Shown here: positions 17,445 through 26,535 of the stretch, one piece after another
How positions within the stretch are numbered: the first letter of the stretch is position 1
How the letters are laid out: the number at the start of each line of letters is the position of its first letter
NCBI GenBank assembly: GCA_965229625.1
Contig: CBDDJJ010000001.1
Span: 2,170,001-2,234,000 of the forward strand
DNA length: 64,000 nucleotides
From: JANQIO01 sp965229625
Lineage (GTDB): Bacteria > Pseudomonadota > Gammaproteobacteria > Pseudomonadales > Halieaceae
Direction of reading: 5' to 3'
Program-made: the position numbers and the translations under genes
The notes under the pieces: generated by a model
The model's database searches: none
Seen by the model: the letters and a program-made list of their open reading frames with translations, nothing else
What the model was told of the DNA's origin: nothing

Positions 17445-18848
17445 ATGAGAACCCTACAGGTAGGCCTCGGCCTGGCGCTGGCCGCACTCCTGTGCAGCCT
17501 TGACCTCGCCGCCGACAGCGAGTCCGAGCACGCCGGCAGAGCGCTGGACATCTACACCAATATCATTGAGCGGGAGACCTCAAAGAACCTGGGCAACGTA
17601 CCCGGCATGGCCCGCTACCTGGCGGACCAGTTCATCGAGGGCGGTTTCGCCGCCTCGGAGGTCGAGGTAATCCCGCAGGGCGAGACCGCCTCGCTGGTAG
17701 TGACCTATCATGGCGACGGCTCCTCCGGCCTCAAGCCGATCGCCTTCCTTGCACATATGGACGTGGTGGAAGCCTACGAGAAGGACTGGCAGCGGCCGCC
17801 CTTTGAGCTGACCTGGGACGACGAATACTTCTACGCTCGCGGCACCATCGACAACAAGTTTGGCGTCGCCCAGCTAACATCCACCTTCATTCGACTCAAG
17901 CAGGAAGGCTATGTCCCCAACCGCGACCTGATCATTGCCTTCTCCGGTGACGAGGAAACCGGCATGCAGACCACACGCATGCTGGCGAAGCGGCCCGACA
18001 TCCTGGCTGCCGAATTCGCCCTCAATTCCGATGCCGGCGGCGGCATCTTCAACGACGACAACCTGCCCATCGTGTATACCATCCAGGCAGCCGAAAAAAC
18101 CTACGCGACCTGGGAGGTCACTATCCGCAATCCCGGAGGCCACAGCTCGCGCCCGCGGGCCGATAATGCCATCTACGAGCTGTCCCAGCTCATCAAGAAC
18201 ATCAAGGCCTACCAGTTCCCGGTGCAGTGGACGGAAATGACGCTGCAGTTCTTCGAGCAGACCGGTGAGAACCTGGGCGGTGAGTTGGGCGACGCAATGA
18301 TTGCCTTTGCCAACAATCCACAAGACCAGGCCGCGATCGACCGCCTGGCGCGCGAACCGGAGTACGTGGGCAGCACCCGCACCACCTGCGTGGTCACGAT
18401 GCTGCAGGCAGGGCACGCTGAAAACGCCCTGCCCCAATCCGCCACGGCGACCATCAACTGCCGGATATTCCCTGGCACACCGGTAGATACCATCGCTGAA
18501 GTGCTGAGCCAGGTGGGCGGCAACCCGGAAGCGGAATGGGAGCTGCTGGGCGACCCCACCGAGAGCCCGGTCTCCCAGCTGCGCTCCGATGTGAAAGCCG
18601 CGGTCGCCGCGGCCGTACACCACCGTTACCCGGGGCTGGAGCTGATCACCTACATGGAATCCGGCGGTACAGATGGTATGCACTTCCGCAGCGCCGGCCT
18701 GCCGACCTGGGGCGTGGGTGGCATGTTCATCAACCCGCGCTTCATGTTCGCCCACGGCCTGAATGAGCGGGTGCCCATCGAATCCTTCTACGGTGCCCTG
18801 GACCACTGGAGCATCATCATCAAGGAACTGGCGGGGCCCGGCCAATAG
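17445..18848 (+). CDS. Exported M20-family metallopeptidase
   Basis: This 467-residue protein has a signal peptide (MRTLQVGLGLALAALLCSL). Its M20 di-zinc ligands are visible: HMDVV (His and Asp), TIDNKFG (bridging Asp), DEETG (general base and ligand Glu), NSDAGGG (Asp) and the C-terminal FAHGLNE (His). The dimerisation domain lies in the middle. Family members hydrolyse dipeptides, N-acyl amino acids or similar amides. I chose ATG 17445 because AGGGA lies seven bases upstream, and longer starts would put 26 residues before the signal peptide. It is followed after two bases by the frameshifted YkgJ-type gene. Confidence 0.88.
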   Translation: MRTLQVGLGLALAALLCSLDLAADSESEHAGRALDIYTNIIERETSKNLGNVPGMARYLADQFIEGGFAASEVEVIPQGETASLVVTYHGDGSSGLKPIAFLAHMDVVEAYEKDWQRPPFELTWDDEYFYARGTIDNKFGVAQLTSTFIRLKQEGYVPNRDLIIAFSGDEETGMQTTRMLAKRPDILAAEFALNSDAGGGIFNDDNLPIVYTIQAAEKTYATWEVTIRNPGGHSSRPRADNAIYELSQLIKNIKAYQFPVQWTEMTLQFFEQTGENLGGELGDAMIAFANNPQDQAAIDRLAREPEYVGSTRTTCVVTMLQAGHAENALPQSATATINCRIFPGTPVDTIAEVLSQVGGNPEAEWELLGDPTESPVSQLRSDVKAAVAAAVHHRYPGLELITYMESGGTDGMHFRSAGLPTWGVGGMFINPRFMFAHGLNERVPIESFYGALDHWSIIIKELAGPGQ

Positions 18849-18850
18849 CC

Positions 18851-19104
18851 ATGGACTGCCGGCCCGGTTGTGGTGCCTGCTGTATCGCGCCGTCAATCAA
18901 CGGGCCGTTGCCGGGCATGCCGCAGGGCAAGCCGGCGGGCATCCCCTGCGTGAACCTAGACCCTGTAAGCTACCGATGCCGCATCTGGGGCGAGCCCGAC
19001 TATCCCCATGCCGGCGCTTTGCGCCGGAACGCCAGGTCTGTGGAAACTCTCGTGAGGAGGCGCTGCAGCTGATCACACTGCTGGAGAACAGCACCGCCAG
19101 CTAG
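18851..19104 (+). pseudogene. YkgJ-family cysteine-cluster protein, frameshifted
   Basis: The first part, from ATG 18851, reads MDCRPGCGACCIAPS with the YkgJ Cys cluster, then GMPQGKPAGIPC and YRCRIWGEPDYP. The expected family C-terminus (CRRFAPERQVCGNSREEALQ to the stop at 19104) lies in the next reading frame. The switch is at a CCCC run, 19004-19007. One extra C would join them into an 84-residue protein of normal YkgJ length. As given, the first frame ends after 73 residues at 19072. Either the gene is broken or the base count is wrong. YkgJ proteins are putative zinc or iron-sulfur binders of unknown role. Confidence 0.75.
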
Positions 19105-19114
19105 GCCGGCCGGA

Positions 19115-20416
19115 TCAGGGGCCGATCAGCACCAGCTCCTGCTGCGGGGGCATGAGGTACTCCGCACCGTCTGCACGGATGACCGCCATCTCTTCCACGG
19201 AGATGGTTTTCAGGCCGCCGCCTTCCAGAGTCCAGGCGTGGAAACCGTCAAACGAGAACACCATGCCCGCTTTCAGGGTTTTCATGGCCGCAGGCCGCAA
19301 GCTGGTGCCACGACTGCCGCCCAGGTTGGGGCCGGTGTCATGTGCCACATAGCCCACCGGATGGCCGGTGCTCCACATGACGTGTTCAGAGCCATTGGCG
19401 TCCATCAGCTTACGCTGGGCTTCATCGACGTCGATACCACGCACCCCCGGCTTCATGGCATCGAAGGCGGCGCGGCCACCGTCACGGGCCGATTCCCAGT
19501 AGTGCTGGATGTCCGCGGGCGGTTTGGTTTCGCCCGGCTTGAGTACATAGGCAAAGCGCTGGACGTCGGTCACCCAGCGGTCATGCACGCGAATGCCGAA
19601 ATCGGTCTGGATCACATCTCCCGGCATGATGACCTTCTCGGTGGGATGGGAGTGACCGCGGTCGGGGCCGGAGTTGACCGCCGGGTTCTGGTCCGGCGCC
19701 CAGGCATCGCCGACGCCGGCGGCTGCCATTTTCGCCTTCAGGAAGCGAGCGATATCGGCATCCGTGGTCTTGCCGGGGACGACGGTGGCATAGGCCTCCA
19801 GCTGCCAGCGAGCGGTAAGAATCGCCGCCTCGCGCATGATATCCACCTCCTGCGGCAGCTTGATGCTGAGCCACTCATAGACCACGTCATCCGAGGACAC
19901 GATGCGGGCCGCGTGCTTCTCACCCAGGGCCCTGGCCAAGGCCCTGTGCTGGCTGTAGCTGAGGCCGTCGGCCTGGGCATTGTTGGCTGACATGTTCACC
20001 GCAAGACTGCCGAAGTCCTTTTCCTTGATAAACCGGGCCACCTGCCGCACCGCTGAATCACCTCGCACCACGGGGATGATCTCGTCGTGGATGGCGAGCT
20101 CTTTCAGGGCCGTGGCTTCACCCACCGGCGAGTAGACCAGGGAGTGGAAGCCCTCCTCATCCCGGTAGAACAGGAAGGCGGCAGTGCTGCCGGCATTTTC
20201 ACCGCCAACGTGATCGGCGAGAGGATCATTGTTGTTTTCCCGACATAACAGCAGCCAGGCATCGACCCCGGCCGCCTCCATGGCCTGTGGCAGCAGCCTG
20301 GCGATGCGCTGTTTGCGCACCTCCGGCCAGGGCGAGGGCTCTTTCGGGTTGAGGTCGGCCAGGGCCAGCGGGGTCACCAGCGCCAGGCAAAGGATCAGGC
20401 GTAGCCGGTAGGGCAT
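19115..20416 (-). CDS. Exported M24-family metallopeptidase (Xaa-Pro type)
   Basis: This 433-residue protein has a signal peptide (residues 1-20, ending ALA), an N-terminal creatinase-like domain (about 30-190) and a C-terminal pita-bread domain. Metal-ligand positions visible are IQTDFG and VTDVQR (Asp), GHPVGYVAHD (His) and SVEEMAV (Glu). The usual first Glu (FxxEPG) is replaced by FSFDGF. The two Asp are 12 residues apart rather than 11. Such variants are common in a periplasmic M24 subfamily, so it may still be active as an aminopeptidase or act on another amide. It ends close to the YkgJ-type gene and is followed by apbE upstream on the same strand. Confidence 0.85.
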   Translation of the reverse strand: MPYRLRLILCLALVTPLALADLNPKEPSPWPEVRKQRIARLLPQAMEAAGVDAWLLLCRENNNDPLADHVGGENAGSTAAFLFYRDEEGFHSLVYSPVGEATALKELAIHDEIIPVVRGDSAVRQVARFIKEKDFGSLAVNMSANNAQADGLSYSQHRALARALGEKHAARIVSSDDVVYEWLSIKLPQEVDIMREAAILTARWQLEAYATVVPGKTTDADIARFLKAKMAAAGVGDAWAPDQNPAVNSGPDRGHSHPTEKVIMPGDVIQTDFGIRVHDRWVTDVQRFAYVLKPGETKPPADIQHYWESARDGGRAAFDAMKPGVRGIDVDEAQRKLMDANGSEHVMWSTGHPVGYVAHDTGPNLGGSRGTSLRPAAMKTLKAGMVFSFDGFHAWTLEGGGLKTISVEEMAVIRADGAEYLMPPQQELVLIGP

Positions 20417-20432
20417 GAAGTTCTCCTGGAGG

Positions 20433-21434
20433 TTAGGAATCAGGTGTTGCGTCGCGATCGTCGGCGGGAGGCTCGCCGACCATCAGGCCGTCGGAGTAAT
20501 GCAGCAGGCCGCGCTCGTCAATGATGATGGCATCGATCCCGTGCAGGCTGTTGATCAGGGCCAGGCCCTTGTCCACGCCCAGCACGAAAGTGGTCGTCGA
20601 CAGCGCGTCGCTGTCGATCGCCTTTTCGGCCAGTACGCTGGCGCTCTGCACCTTCCCGGAGGACTGCCCGGTGGTGGGGTCGAGAATATGGTGTACCCGT
20701 TGACCGTCCTCATTGATGAAAAAGCGTTCGTAGTCTCCGGACGTGGAGATCGCCGTGTCTTCCAGCGGAATCATGACGATAAAATCGTCCTTCTTGCGCG
20801 GGTGGCGAATGCCGATGGTGCGCGGCCGATCGCCGAGGTTGCCGAGAATGCGGCTGTCCCCGCCGGCACTGACGACCGCTGACTCGATCCCCAGTGCCAG
20901 CAAGGCATCGATGGCACGGTCCACGGCGTAGCCCTTGGCGATACCGCCGAGATCGACCTGCATGCCCTCGAGGGCGTAGCGCACGGTTTGCGCCCGCGCA
21001 TCCATCTGGATGTAGGTGTAGTCAATGCGGCTGACGGCTTCGGCCAGTACTTCCTTGCCGGGCGCCACACCCTGGCGATAGTCGTAGTACTGTCCGGCGG
21101 AGGCGAAGCTGACATCAAAGGCGCCGCCACTCAGTTCCGAGTACTCAATGGAGCGCGCCAGCACTTCAAACAGGGCCGGCGATACCTTGACCGGACCCCG
21201 GTGAGCTTCACGGTTGAGCCCGGAGAGCTCGCTCTCCGGGTCCCAGGGGTTCATCAGCCGATTTACCTCGTCCATTTCCGCGAATACCGCGGCAATCGCC
21301 CGTTCGGCGAGGGCCGGGTCGTCGGACCAGAGCTCCGCCGACACGCGGGTACCCATCATGTCGCGAGCTTCGCGAAGCCATTCGGCCTGGGCGAGGAGAG
21401 GCAGGAAAAGGCAGATAAAGAGCAGGAGGCGCAT
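20433..21434 (-). CDS. apbE: FAD:protein FMN transferase (ApbE)
   Basis: This 333-residue protein has a signal peptide (residues 1-17, ending AQA) and the ApbE motifs: DLGGIAKGYAVDRA, SAGGDSRILG, STSGDYERFF, HHILDPTTG and a DALSTTTFVLG metal and FAD site. The enzyme attaches FMN by a phosphoester bond to Ser or Thr of exported proteins using FAD and magnesium. No gene for a usual target such as an FMN-bind domain or NqrC is visible in the window. DUF3570/DUF4266 clusters often include apbE, and that cluster ends 3.9 kb away. The M24 peptidase gene follows 16 bases after its stop. Confidence 0.92.
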   Translation of the reverse strand: MRLLLFICLFLPLLAQAEWLREARDMMGTRVSAELWSDDPALAERAIAAVFAEMDEVNRLMNPWDPESELSGLNREAHRGPVKVSPALFEVLARSIEYSELSGGAFDVSFASAGQYYDYRQGVAPGKEVLAEAVSRIDYTYIQMDARAQTVRYALEGMQVDLGGIAKGYAVDRAIDALLALGIESAVVSAGGDSRILGNLGDRPRTIGIRHPRKKDDFIVMIPLEDTAISTSGDYERFFINEDGQRVHHILDPTTGQSSGKVQSASVLAEKAIDSDALSTTTFVLGVDKGLALINSLHGIDAIIIDERGLLHYSDGLMVGEPPADDRDATPDS

Positions 21435-21499
21435 GGATTCAGGTTGCCACAGGGTGTGGCCGGCGGCAAACTACCCGCCTCCCAAATCTGGCAATTACC

Positions 21500-22162
21500 G
21501 TGATCGACTGGAGCCAAATTGACACCGTGCTGCTCGACATGGACGGCACCCTGCTCGACCTGCACTACGACAATTACTTCTGGCAGCAGTACATGCCGCG
21601 GCGCTATGCGGAGATCCACCGCCGCGACGCCACCGAGAGTCACGCCCAGGTCAATCGCCAGATTGAGAACGCCCGCGGCACCCTCGCCTGGTACTGCGTG
21701 GACCATTGGTCGGAGCAGCTCGGGCTGGACATCCCGGCGTTAAAGCGGGAGGTCGCGCATATGATCCGCATGCGCCCCTACGTCGAAGACTTCCTGTCGC
21801 GCCTGCACCATTCCGACAAACACGTCATCCTCGTGACCAATGCCCACCGCAAGGTGCTTGATATCAAGCTCTCGCGCACCAACATCGGCCGCTGGTTTGA
21901 CGAAATGGTGGTCTCCCACGACTACCGCGTGCCCAAGGAAGACCTGGACTTCTGGCACCGGCTGCACGCCACCCATCCTTTTGAGCCGCGGCGCACGCTG
22001 CTGATCGACGACAACGAGTTCGTGCTGGACGCCGCCAGCCGTTACGGCGTCGGACACCTGCTGACCCTGCTGCAACCGGACAGCAAGGCCGACAAGCGCC
22101 TGGAAACCCGCTTCCCCGGCATTCATCACTTTGATGAGATCATGCCCGACGGGCAGCTTTGA
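21500..22162 (+). CDS. yrfG: HAD-family GMP/IMP nucleotidase
   Basis: This 220-residue protein has the HAD motifs LLDMDGTLLDL (motif I, catalytic Asp pair), VTNAHRK (motif II), a Lys in VPKEDLDFW (motif III) and LLIDDNEFVL (motif IV). The whole chain matches the YrfG subfamily, a 5'-nucleotidase acting on GMP and IMP. The hslR gene follows after 13 bases and then hslO, the same order as in enterobacteria (yrfG-hslR-hslO), which supports the call. Confidence 0.92.
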   Translation: MIDWSQIDTVLLDMDGTLLDLHYDNYFWQQYMPRRYAEIHRRDATESHAQVNRQIENARGTLAWYCVDHWSEQLGLDIPALKREVAHMIRMRPYVEDFLSRLHHSDKHVILVTNAHRKVLDIKLSRTNIGRWFDEMVVSHDYRVPKEDLDFWHRLHATHPFEPRRTLLIDDNEFVLDAASRYGVGHLLTLLQPDSKADKRLETRFPGIHHFDEIMPDGQL

Positions 22163-22175
22163 TACACTGCCTGCC

Positions 22176-22556
22176 ATGGACAAGGTTCGACTGGACAAGT
22201 GGCTCTGGGCCGCGCGATTTTTCAAGACCCGCAGCCTGGCAAAGCAGGCCATCGAGGGCGGCAAGGTGCAGCTCGCTGGCCAACGGGTGAAGGTGAGCAA
22301 GGAAATTGTCGCCGGTGACCAGCTGCGAATTCGCCAGGGCTGGGACGAAAAGGACGTGGTGGTACGGGCGCTGTCCGACCAGCGCCGCGGCGCCCCGCAG
22401 GCCGCCCTGCTCTACGAGGAAACCGCCGACAGTCTCCGCAAGCGCGAAGAGCACGCGGCTGCCCGCAAGGCGGCTGGCGGCATGCTGGACCATCCGGTCT
22501 CACGCCCCACCAAGAAACAGCGGCGCCAGATTCACCGTTTCAAGCAGGATATATGA
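22176..22556 (+). CDS. hslR: Heat-shock RNA-binding protein Hsp15
   Basis: This 126-residue protein has an N-terminal S4 RNA-binding domain (VRLDKWLWAARFFKTRSLAKQAI) and a Lys/Arg-rich C-terminus. Hsp15 binds aborted 50S subunits with attached peptidyl-tRNA. I chose ATG 22176 because an upstream ATG (22131) would put this gene inside yrfG and add a tail not seen in the family. The stop overlaps the hslO start in an ATGA. Confidence 0.93.
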   Translation: MDKVRLDKWLWAARFFKTRSLAKQAIEGGKVQLAGQRVKVSKEIVAGDQLRIRQGWDEKDVVVRALSDQRRGAPQAALLYEETADSLRKREEHAAARKAAGGMLDHPVSRPTKKQRRQIHRFKQDI

Positions 22557-23428
22557 GCACCGAACGCAACCTGACGCGGAAGTTCATCTTCGAGGAAGCT
22601 GACATCCGCGGCGAGATCGTCCACCTGGACAGCGCCTACCGGGACATCCTCGACATTCACGCCTACCCGGCCGGCGTGGCCCGCCAGCTCGGGGAGTTCC
22701 TGGCGGCCGCGGTGCTGCTGAGCACCACCATTAAGTTCGAGGGCCGGCTGATCCTGCAAGCGCAGGGCAGCGGCGAGGTGCCGCTGCTGATGGCCGAGTG
22801 CAACAACAATCTGGAGGTGCGGGCAATCGCCCGCGGTGCCGAAACCGCCACCGCCACGGAATTCGCCGGGCTGTTCGGCACCGGCCACCTGGCCATCACG
22901 ATTGAGCCCACCGAGGGCCAGCGCTACCAGGGCATCGTGTCGCTGGACAGCGGCAGCCTGGCGGGTTGCATCGAAAGCTACTTCGAGAATTCCGAGCAGC
23001 TCGCCACCCGCCTGTGGCTGGCCAGCGACGGCGCCGTGGCGGCCGGCCTGCTGCTGCAACAACTGCCTGAGCAGGTATCCCGCGACGCCGCACAGCGCGC
23101 GGCGCAGTGGGAGCACGCCTGCACCCTGGCGGAGACCGTGCAGCGGGAGGAAGTGCTGGAACTGGAGCAGGAAACCGTGCTGTTTCGGCTGTTCCACGAG
23201 GACAAGGTGCGGCTGTTTGCCGGCGAGGTGGTGCGCTTTGCCTGCAGCTGCTCGCGGGAGCGCTGCCACAACGCCTTACTGTCGATTGGCCCCACCGAAC
23301 TACTGAAGCTGCTGGATGAGGAGCCGGAAATCAGCATGGACTGCGAGTTCTGCAATACCCAGTACCGCTTCCAGCGCTCAGACTTCACCGCCCAGCTCGG
23401 CGACGTGAATTCAGGCGCCCTGCACTGA
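22553..23428 (+). CDS. hslO: Redox-regulated chaperone Hsp33
   Basis: This 291-residue protein has the Hsp33 substrate-binding core and the C-terminal zinc switch, C-S-C (in FACSCSRERC) and C-x-x-C (in DCEFCNTQY). Oxidation of these cysteines releases zinc and activates chaperone holdase activity. It is coupled to hslR by a 4-base overlap. Its 3' end overlaps the convergent RND permease gene by 18 bases. Confidence 0.95.
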   Translation: MSTERNLTRKFIFEEADIRGEIVHLDSAYRDILDIHAYPAGVARQLGEFLAAAVLLSTTIKFEGRLILQAQGSGEVPLLMAECNNNLEVRAIARGAETATATEFAGLFGTGHLAITIEPTEGQRYQGIVSLDSGSLAGCIESYFENSEQLATRLWLASDGAVAAGLLLQQLPEQVSRDAAQRAAQWEHACTLAETVQREEVLELEQETVLFRLFHEDKVRLFAGEVVRFACSCSRERCHNALLSIGPTELLKLLDEEPEISMDCEFCNTQYRFQRSDFTAQLGDVNSGALH

Positions 23429-26400
23429 CTCTGCGCCACCGGCGGCGGGCAGCCCCCTGCCGCGGCGCAGGAAGCGATCCTGGAACTGCTCGCCGAACAG
23501 GTAGAGGGCGGGCACCAGCACCAGGGTCACCGCGGTGGCGAACAGCACACCGAAAGCCAGTGATATCACCATCGGAATCAGGAACTGCGCCTGCACACTG
23601 GTTTCGGACATGATCGGCAGCAAGCCGATAAAGGTGGTCAGCGAAGTGAGGATGATGGGGCGGAAACGATCCTGGCCGCCCTGCAACAGCGACTCCATCA
23701 CCGACAGGCCCTGGTCGCGCAGCTGGTTGATGCGGTCGATCAATACCAGGTTGTCGTTGACCACCACGCCGGCACAGGCCAGCACCCCCATCAGGGAGAA
23801 CATGCTGATCTCCCGCCCCATGATGATGTGCCCCCAGATGGCGCCCATGATACCGAAGGGGATCGCCGTCAGGATCAACACCGGCTGCCAGTAGGAGCGG
23901 AAGGGAATGGCCATCAGCCCGTAGATGATCAACATCGACAGGCCCATGTACTTTAGCAGCGCCGCCGAGAACTCCTGCTGCTCCTGCAGCTCGCCGTCCA
24001 GTGCCATGGTGAGGCCCGGGTACAGGGTACGCCAGCGCGGCAGGTCACGGGCCAGGACTTCATCAACGATGGAGCGCGGACTCGCCTTGCCTTCCTGTAC
24101 CTCGGCAGTGACCTCCAGTGTGCGCTTGCGATTCAGGCGCTCGATGGTCTGATAGCCGCTGACGAAGCGAACCTCGGCGACCGCCTCAAAGGGTACTTCG
24201 CGGCCGTCCGGCGTGCGGATACGCATCTCGTTCAGGTTATCAATAGATACCCGCTCCTGCTCCGGGTAGCGCACCATGACCTTTACGTCTTCGCGGGTGC
24301 GCGGGATTCGCTGCGCCTCCGCACCATAGAAAGCGCGACGCACCTGCTGGGCAAGGTCGGCCAGGGTGATACCCAGGTTCTCGGCCGCGGGCTTGAGATC
24401 AAGTTCAATCTCTTCGCGAGGCGCCTGCAGGCTATCATTGACGTTGTAGACGCCCGGGTAGCTCAACAGCGTGGCACGCAGCTCATCCGCCACACTCTGC
24501 AGGTCGTCCACGGAGGGTGAGGCCAGCACCAGCCGAATGGGTTCGTCATCGTCTCGAATGGTGTAGTCGAGCGTAAAGTCCTCCACCTCGCCCAAATCGC
24601 CGATCTGCTCTCGCCAGTATTCACTCACCTCAGCGATATTGACGTCTGTGTTCCCCAGTTCCATCCAGACATCAATCTGGTTGTCCTTGCCCACCGAGTT
24701 GATCAGGCCAACGACCGGGCCATCGCGGTTCAGTGACTCGCGACTGTTGTAGGCCTGCTTGGTGCGGATCGCCGCCGCCTCCACCTGCTGCAGGCGATCG
24801 AGCGTATCCTGGAAGGCAATCCCCTCCTTGAGCTCGACCTCGGCCACTACCCAGTCTGAGGTTACCGACGGGAAAAAGCCCGACTTTATCCAACCGCCGG
24901 CATAGATGCTCAGAGTAATCATCAGGGCCACAAAGAACAGGCTGAGCGTCAGCAAGTTGAAGCGCAGGCTGCGCTCCAGAAACGGCCGATAGCGGTGGGT
25001 GGCGAAGCTCACCATCGCGTCGGCGCAGCGTTCCCGCGCCCTTTCCAGGCGCGCCAGCCAGCCGCTGTTTGCCGGTTTCACCGGACGCATATGAGCCAGG
25101 TGAGCAGGCAGGATCAGCATGCACTCTACCAGTGAAAACGCCAGCGCCAGGGTAACGACCGTCGGGATAGACTTCGCCACGTCCGCCATCTCCCCGGGCA
25201 TAAACCACATGGGCGCGAAAAAAATCATGGTCGAAATGACTGCGAACATGACCGGCTTCACCACACTCTGGGCACCGAGGACAGCGCCGTGATCACCGAG
25301 GTCGCCGCTGCTCTGGCGAGAATGGATGGCTTCGCCGACGATAATGGCGTCGTCCACAACAATCCCGAGAATCAACAGGAAAGCGAACAGCGAGATCATA
25401 TGCAGGCGCACGCCGGTATAGGGCAGTATGAAAAAGGTGCCGAGGAAAGCCACGGCGATGCCCACGCAAACCCAGACAGCCAGCATGGGCCTCAGAAAGA
25501 GCACCAGTACCGCGAACACCAGGATGAGGCCGCCGACGCCGTTTTTAACCAGCGTTTCCACGCGGCTGGCAAACGGCACCGATTGGTCGCGCCACATGGT
25601 CAGGCTGACGCCCTCCGGTAACCGCTGTTGCGCCTGCTGCACCCAACTGGCCACACTCTCGCTGGTCAAAAGCACGTTCGGGCGGGAGGTGACATACACC
25701 TGAAGTTCGTGGGAAGGGGTGTCATTAAGGCGGCTGCGGACGTCCACATCTTCAAACCCGTCAATGACGGTGGCGACATCCCCCAGCAGCACCCGCGTGC
25801 CGTCACGTTTACTGACCAGCACGATGTTCTCAAAATCCGCCCTGACATAGGCCTGACCGCGGGTCTGCAAACGGATGTCACCGGTCTCTGACTTGATGGT
25901 ACCGGCGGGCAGATTCAGGGATGAGGCCTGGATGGCCCGAACCACGTCGTCGAAACGCAGGCCGTAGCGACGCAGCGTGTACTCGGACACCTCCAGTGAC
26001 ACTTCATAGGGACGGGGCGAAATGATCTCGACGACTGACACATGCGGCTGCGCCGCCAGGTCATCGCGCAGGTTTTCAGCCAGCGCTTTAAGGTTCTCCT
26101 CGCCGATATCCCCGGCCACGGTTACCGACACCATATGCCGTCGGTGGGCAAGTTCGGTGATAATCGGCCGCTCAGCCTCTGCCGGAAAAGTCGTAATGGC
26201 ATCAACCCGGGTTTTAACTTCGGCCGTCAGCCGCTGCATGTCGTAGCCGCTCTCAGCTTCGACCAGAACGGTACCCATGCCTTCCCGGGCAGTCGAACGG
26301 ATTTCCTTGACACCGGTGAGGTCGTGCACGGCTTCTTCAATGCGCACGCAGATCTGCTCTTCCACCTCGCTGGGACCGGCGCCCAGGTAGGGCATGGTCA

Positions 26401-26533
26401 CACTGACCATGTCCAGCTCGACATCAGGAAAGAACTGTTTTTCCAGCGCCGGCAGGCCGGTGAAGCCGCCGACGATGATCAGCACCATCAACAGGTTGGC
26501 GGCGATGGGATTGCGGACAAACCAGGCGATCAT
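23411..26533 (-). CDS. RND-family efflux permease
   Basis: This 1040-residue inner-membrane protein has the RND architecture: N-terminal TM1 (RNPIAANLLMVLIIVGGFTGL), a large periplasmic loop, the TM4 signature (GIVVDDAIIVGEAI) and a second repeat with ACAGVVVNDNLVLIDR. This is the hydrophobe/amphiphile efflux class (AcrB/MexB/MdtB-like, with variant TM4 residues). It follows the adaptor gene with a 2-base gap. The outer-membrane partner is not in the operon, so a TolC-like protein must be supplied elsewhere, unless the barrel gene just upstream (27842-28738) is used. Substrate is unknown. Confidence 0.92.
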   Translation of the reverse strand: MIAWFVRNPIAANLLMVLIIVGGFTGLPALEKQFFPDVELDMVSVTMPYLGAGPSEVEEQICVRIEEAVHDLTGVKEIRSTAREGMGTVLVEAESGYDMQRLTAEVKTRVDAITTFPAEAERPIITELAHRRHMVSVTVAGDIGEENLKALAENLRDDLAAQPHVSVVEIISPRPYEVSLEVSEYTLRRYGLRFDDVVRAIQASSLNLPAGTIKSETGDIRLQTRGQAYVRADFENIVLVSKRDGTRVLLGDVATVIDGFEDVDVRSRLNDTPSHELQVYVTSRPNVLLTSESVASWVQQAQQRLPEGVSLTMWRDQSVPFASRVETLVKNGVGGLILVFAVLVLFLRPMLAVWVCVGIAVAFLGTFFILPYTGVRLHMISLFAFLLILGIVVDDAIIVGEAIHSRQSSGDLGDHGAVLGAQSVVKPVMFAVISTMIFFAPMWFMPGEMADVAKSIPTVVTLALAFSLVECMLILPAHLAHMRPVKPANSGWLARLERARERCADAMVSFATHRYRPFLERSLRFNLLTLSLFFVALMITLSIYAGGWIKSGFFPSVTSDWVVAEVELKEGIAFQDTLDRLQQVEAAAIRTKQAYNSRESLNRDGPVVGLINSVGKDNQIDVWMELGNTDVNIAEVSEYWREQIGDLGEVEDFTLDYTIRDDDEPIRLVLASPSVDDLQSVADELRATLLSYPGVYNVNDSLQAPREEIELDLKPAAENLGITLADLAQQVRRAFYGAEAQRIPRTREDVKVMVRYPEQERVSIDNLNEMRIRTPDGREVPFEAVAEVRFVSGYQTIERLNRKRTLEVTAEVQEGKASPRSIVDEVLARDLPRWRTLYPGLTMALDGELQEQQEFSAALLKYMGLSMLIIYGLMAIPFRSYWQPVLILTAIPFGIMGAIWGHIIMGREISMFSLMGVLACAGVVVNDNLVLIDRINQLRDQGLSVMESLLQGGQDRFRPIILTSLTTFIGLLPIMSETSVQAQFLIPMVISLAFGVLFATAVTLVLVPALYLFGEQFQDRFLRRGRGLPAAGGAESVQGA

Positions 26534-26535
26534 GC

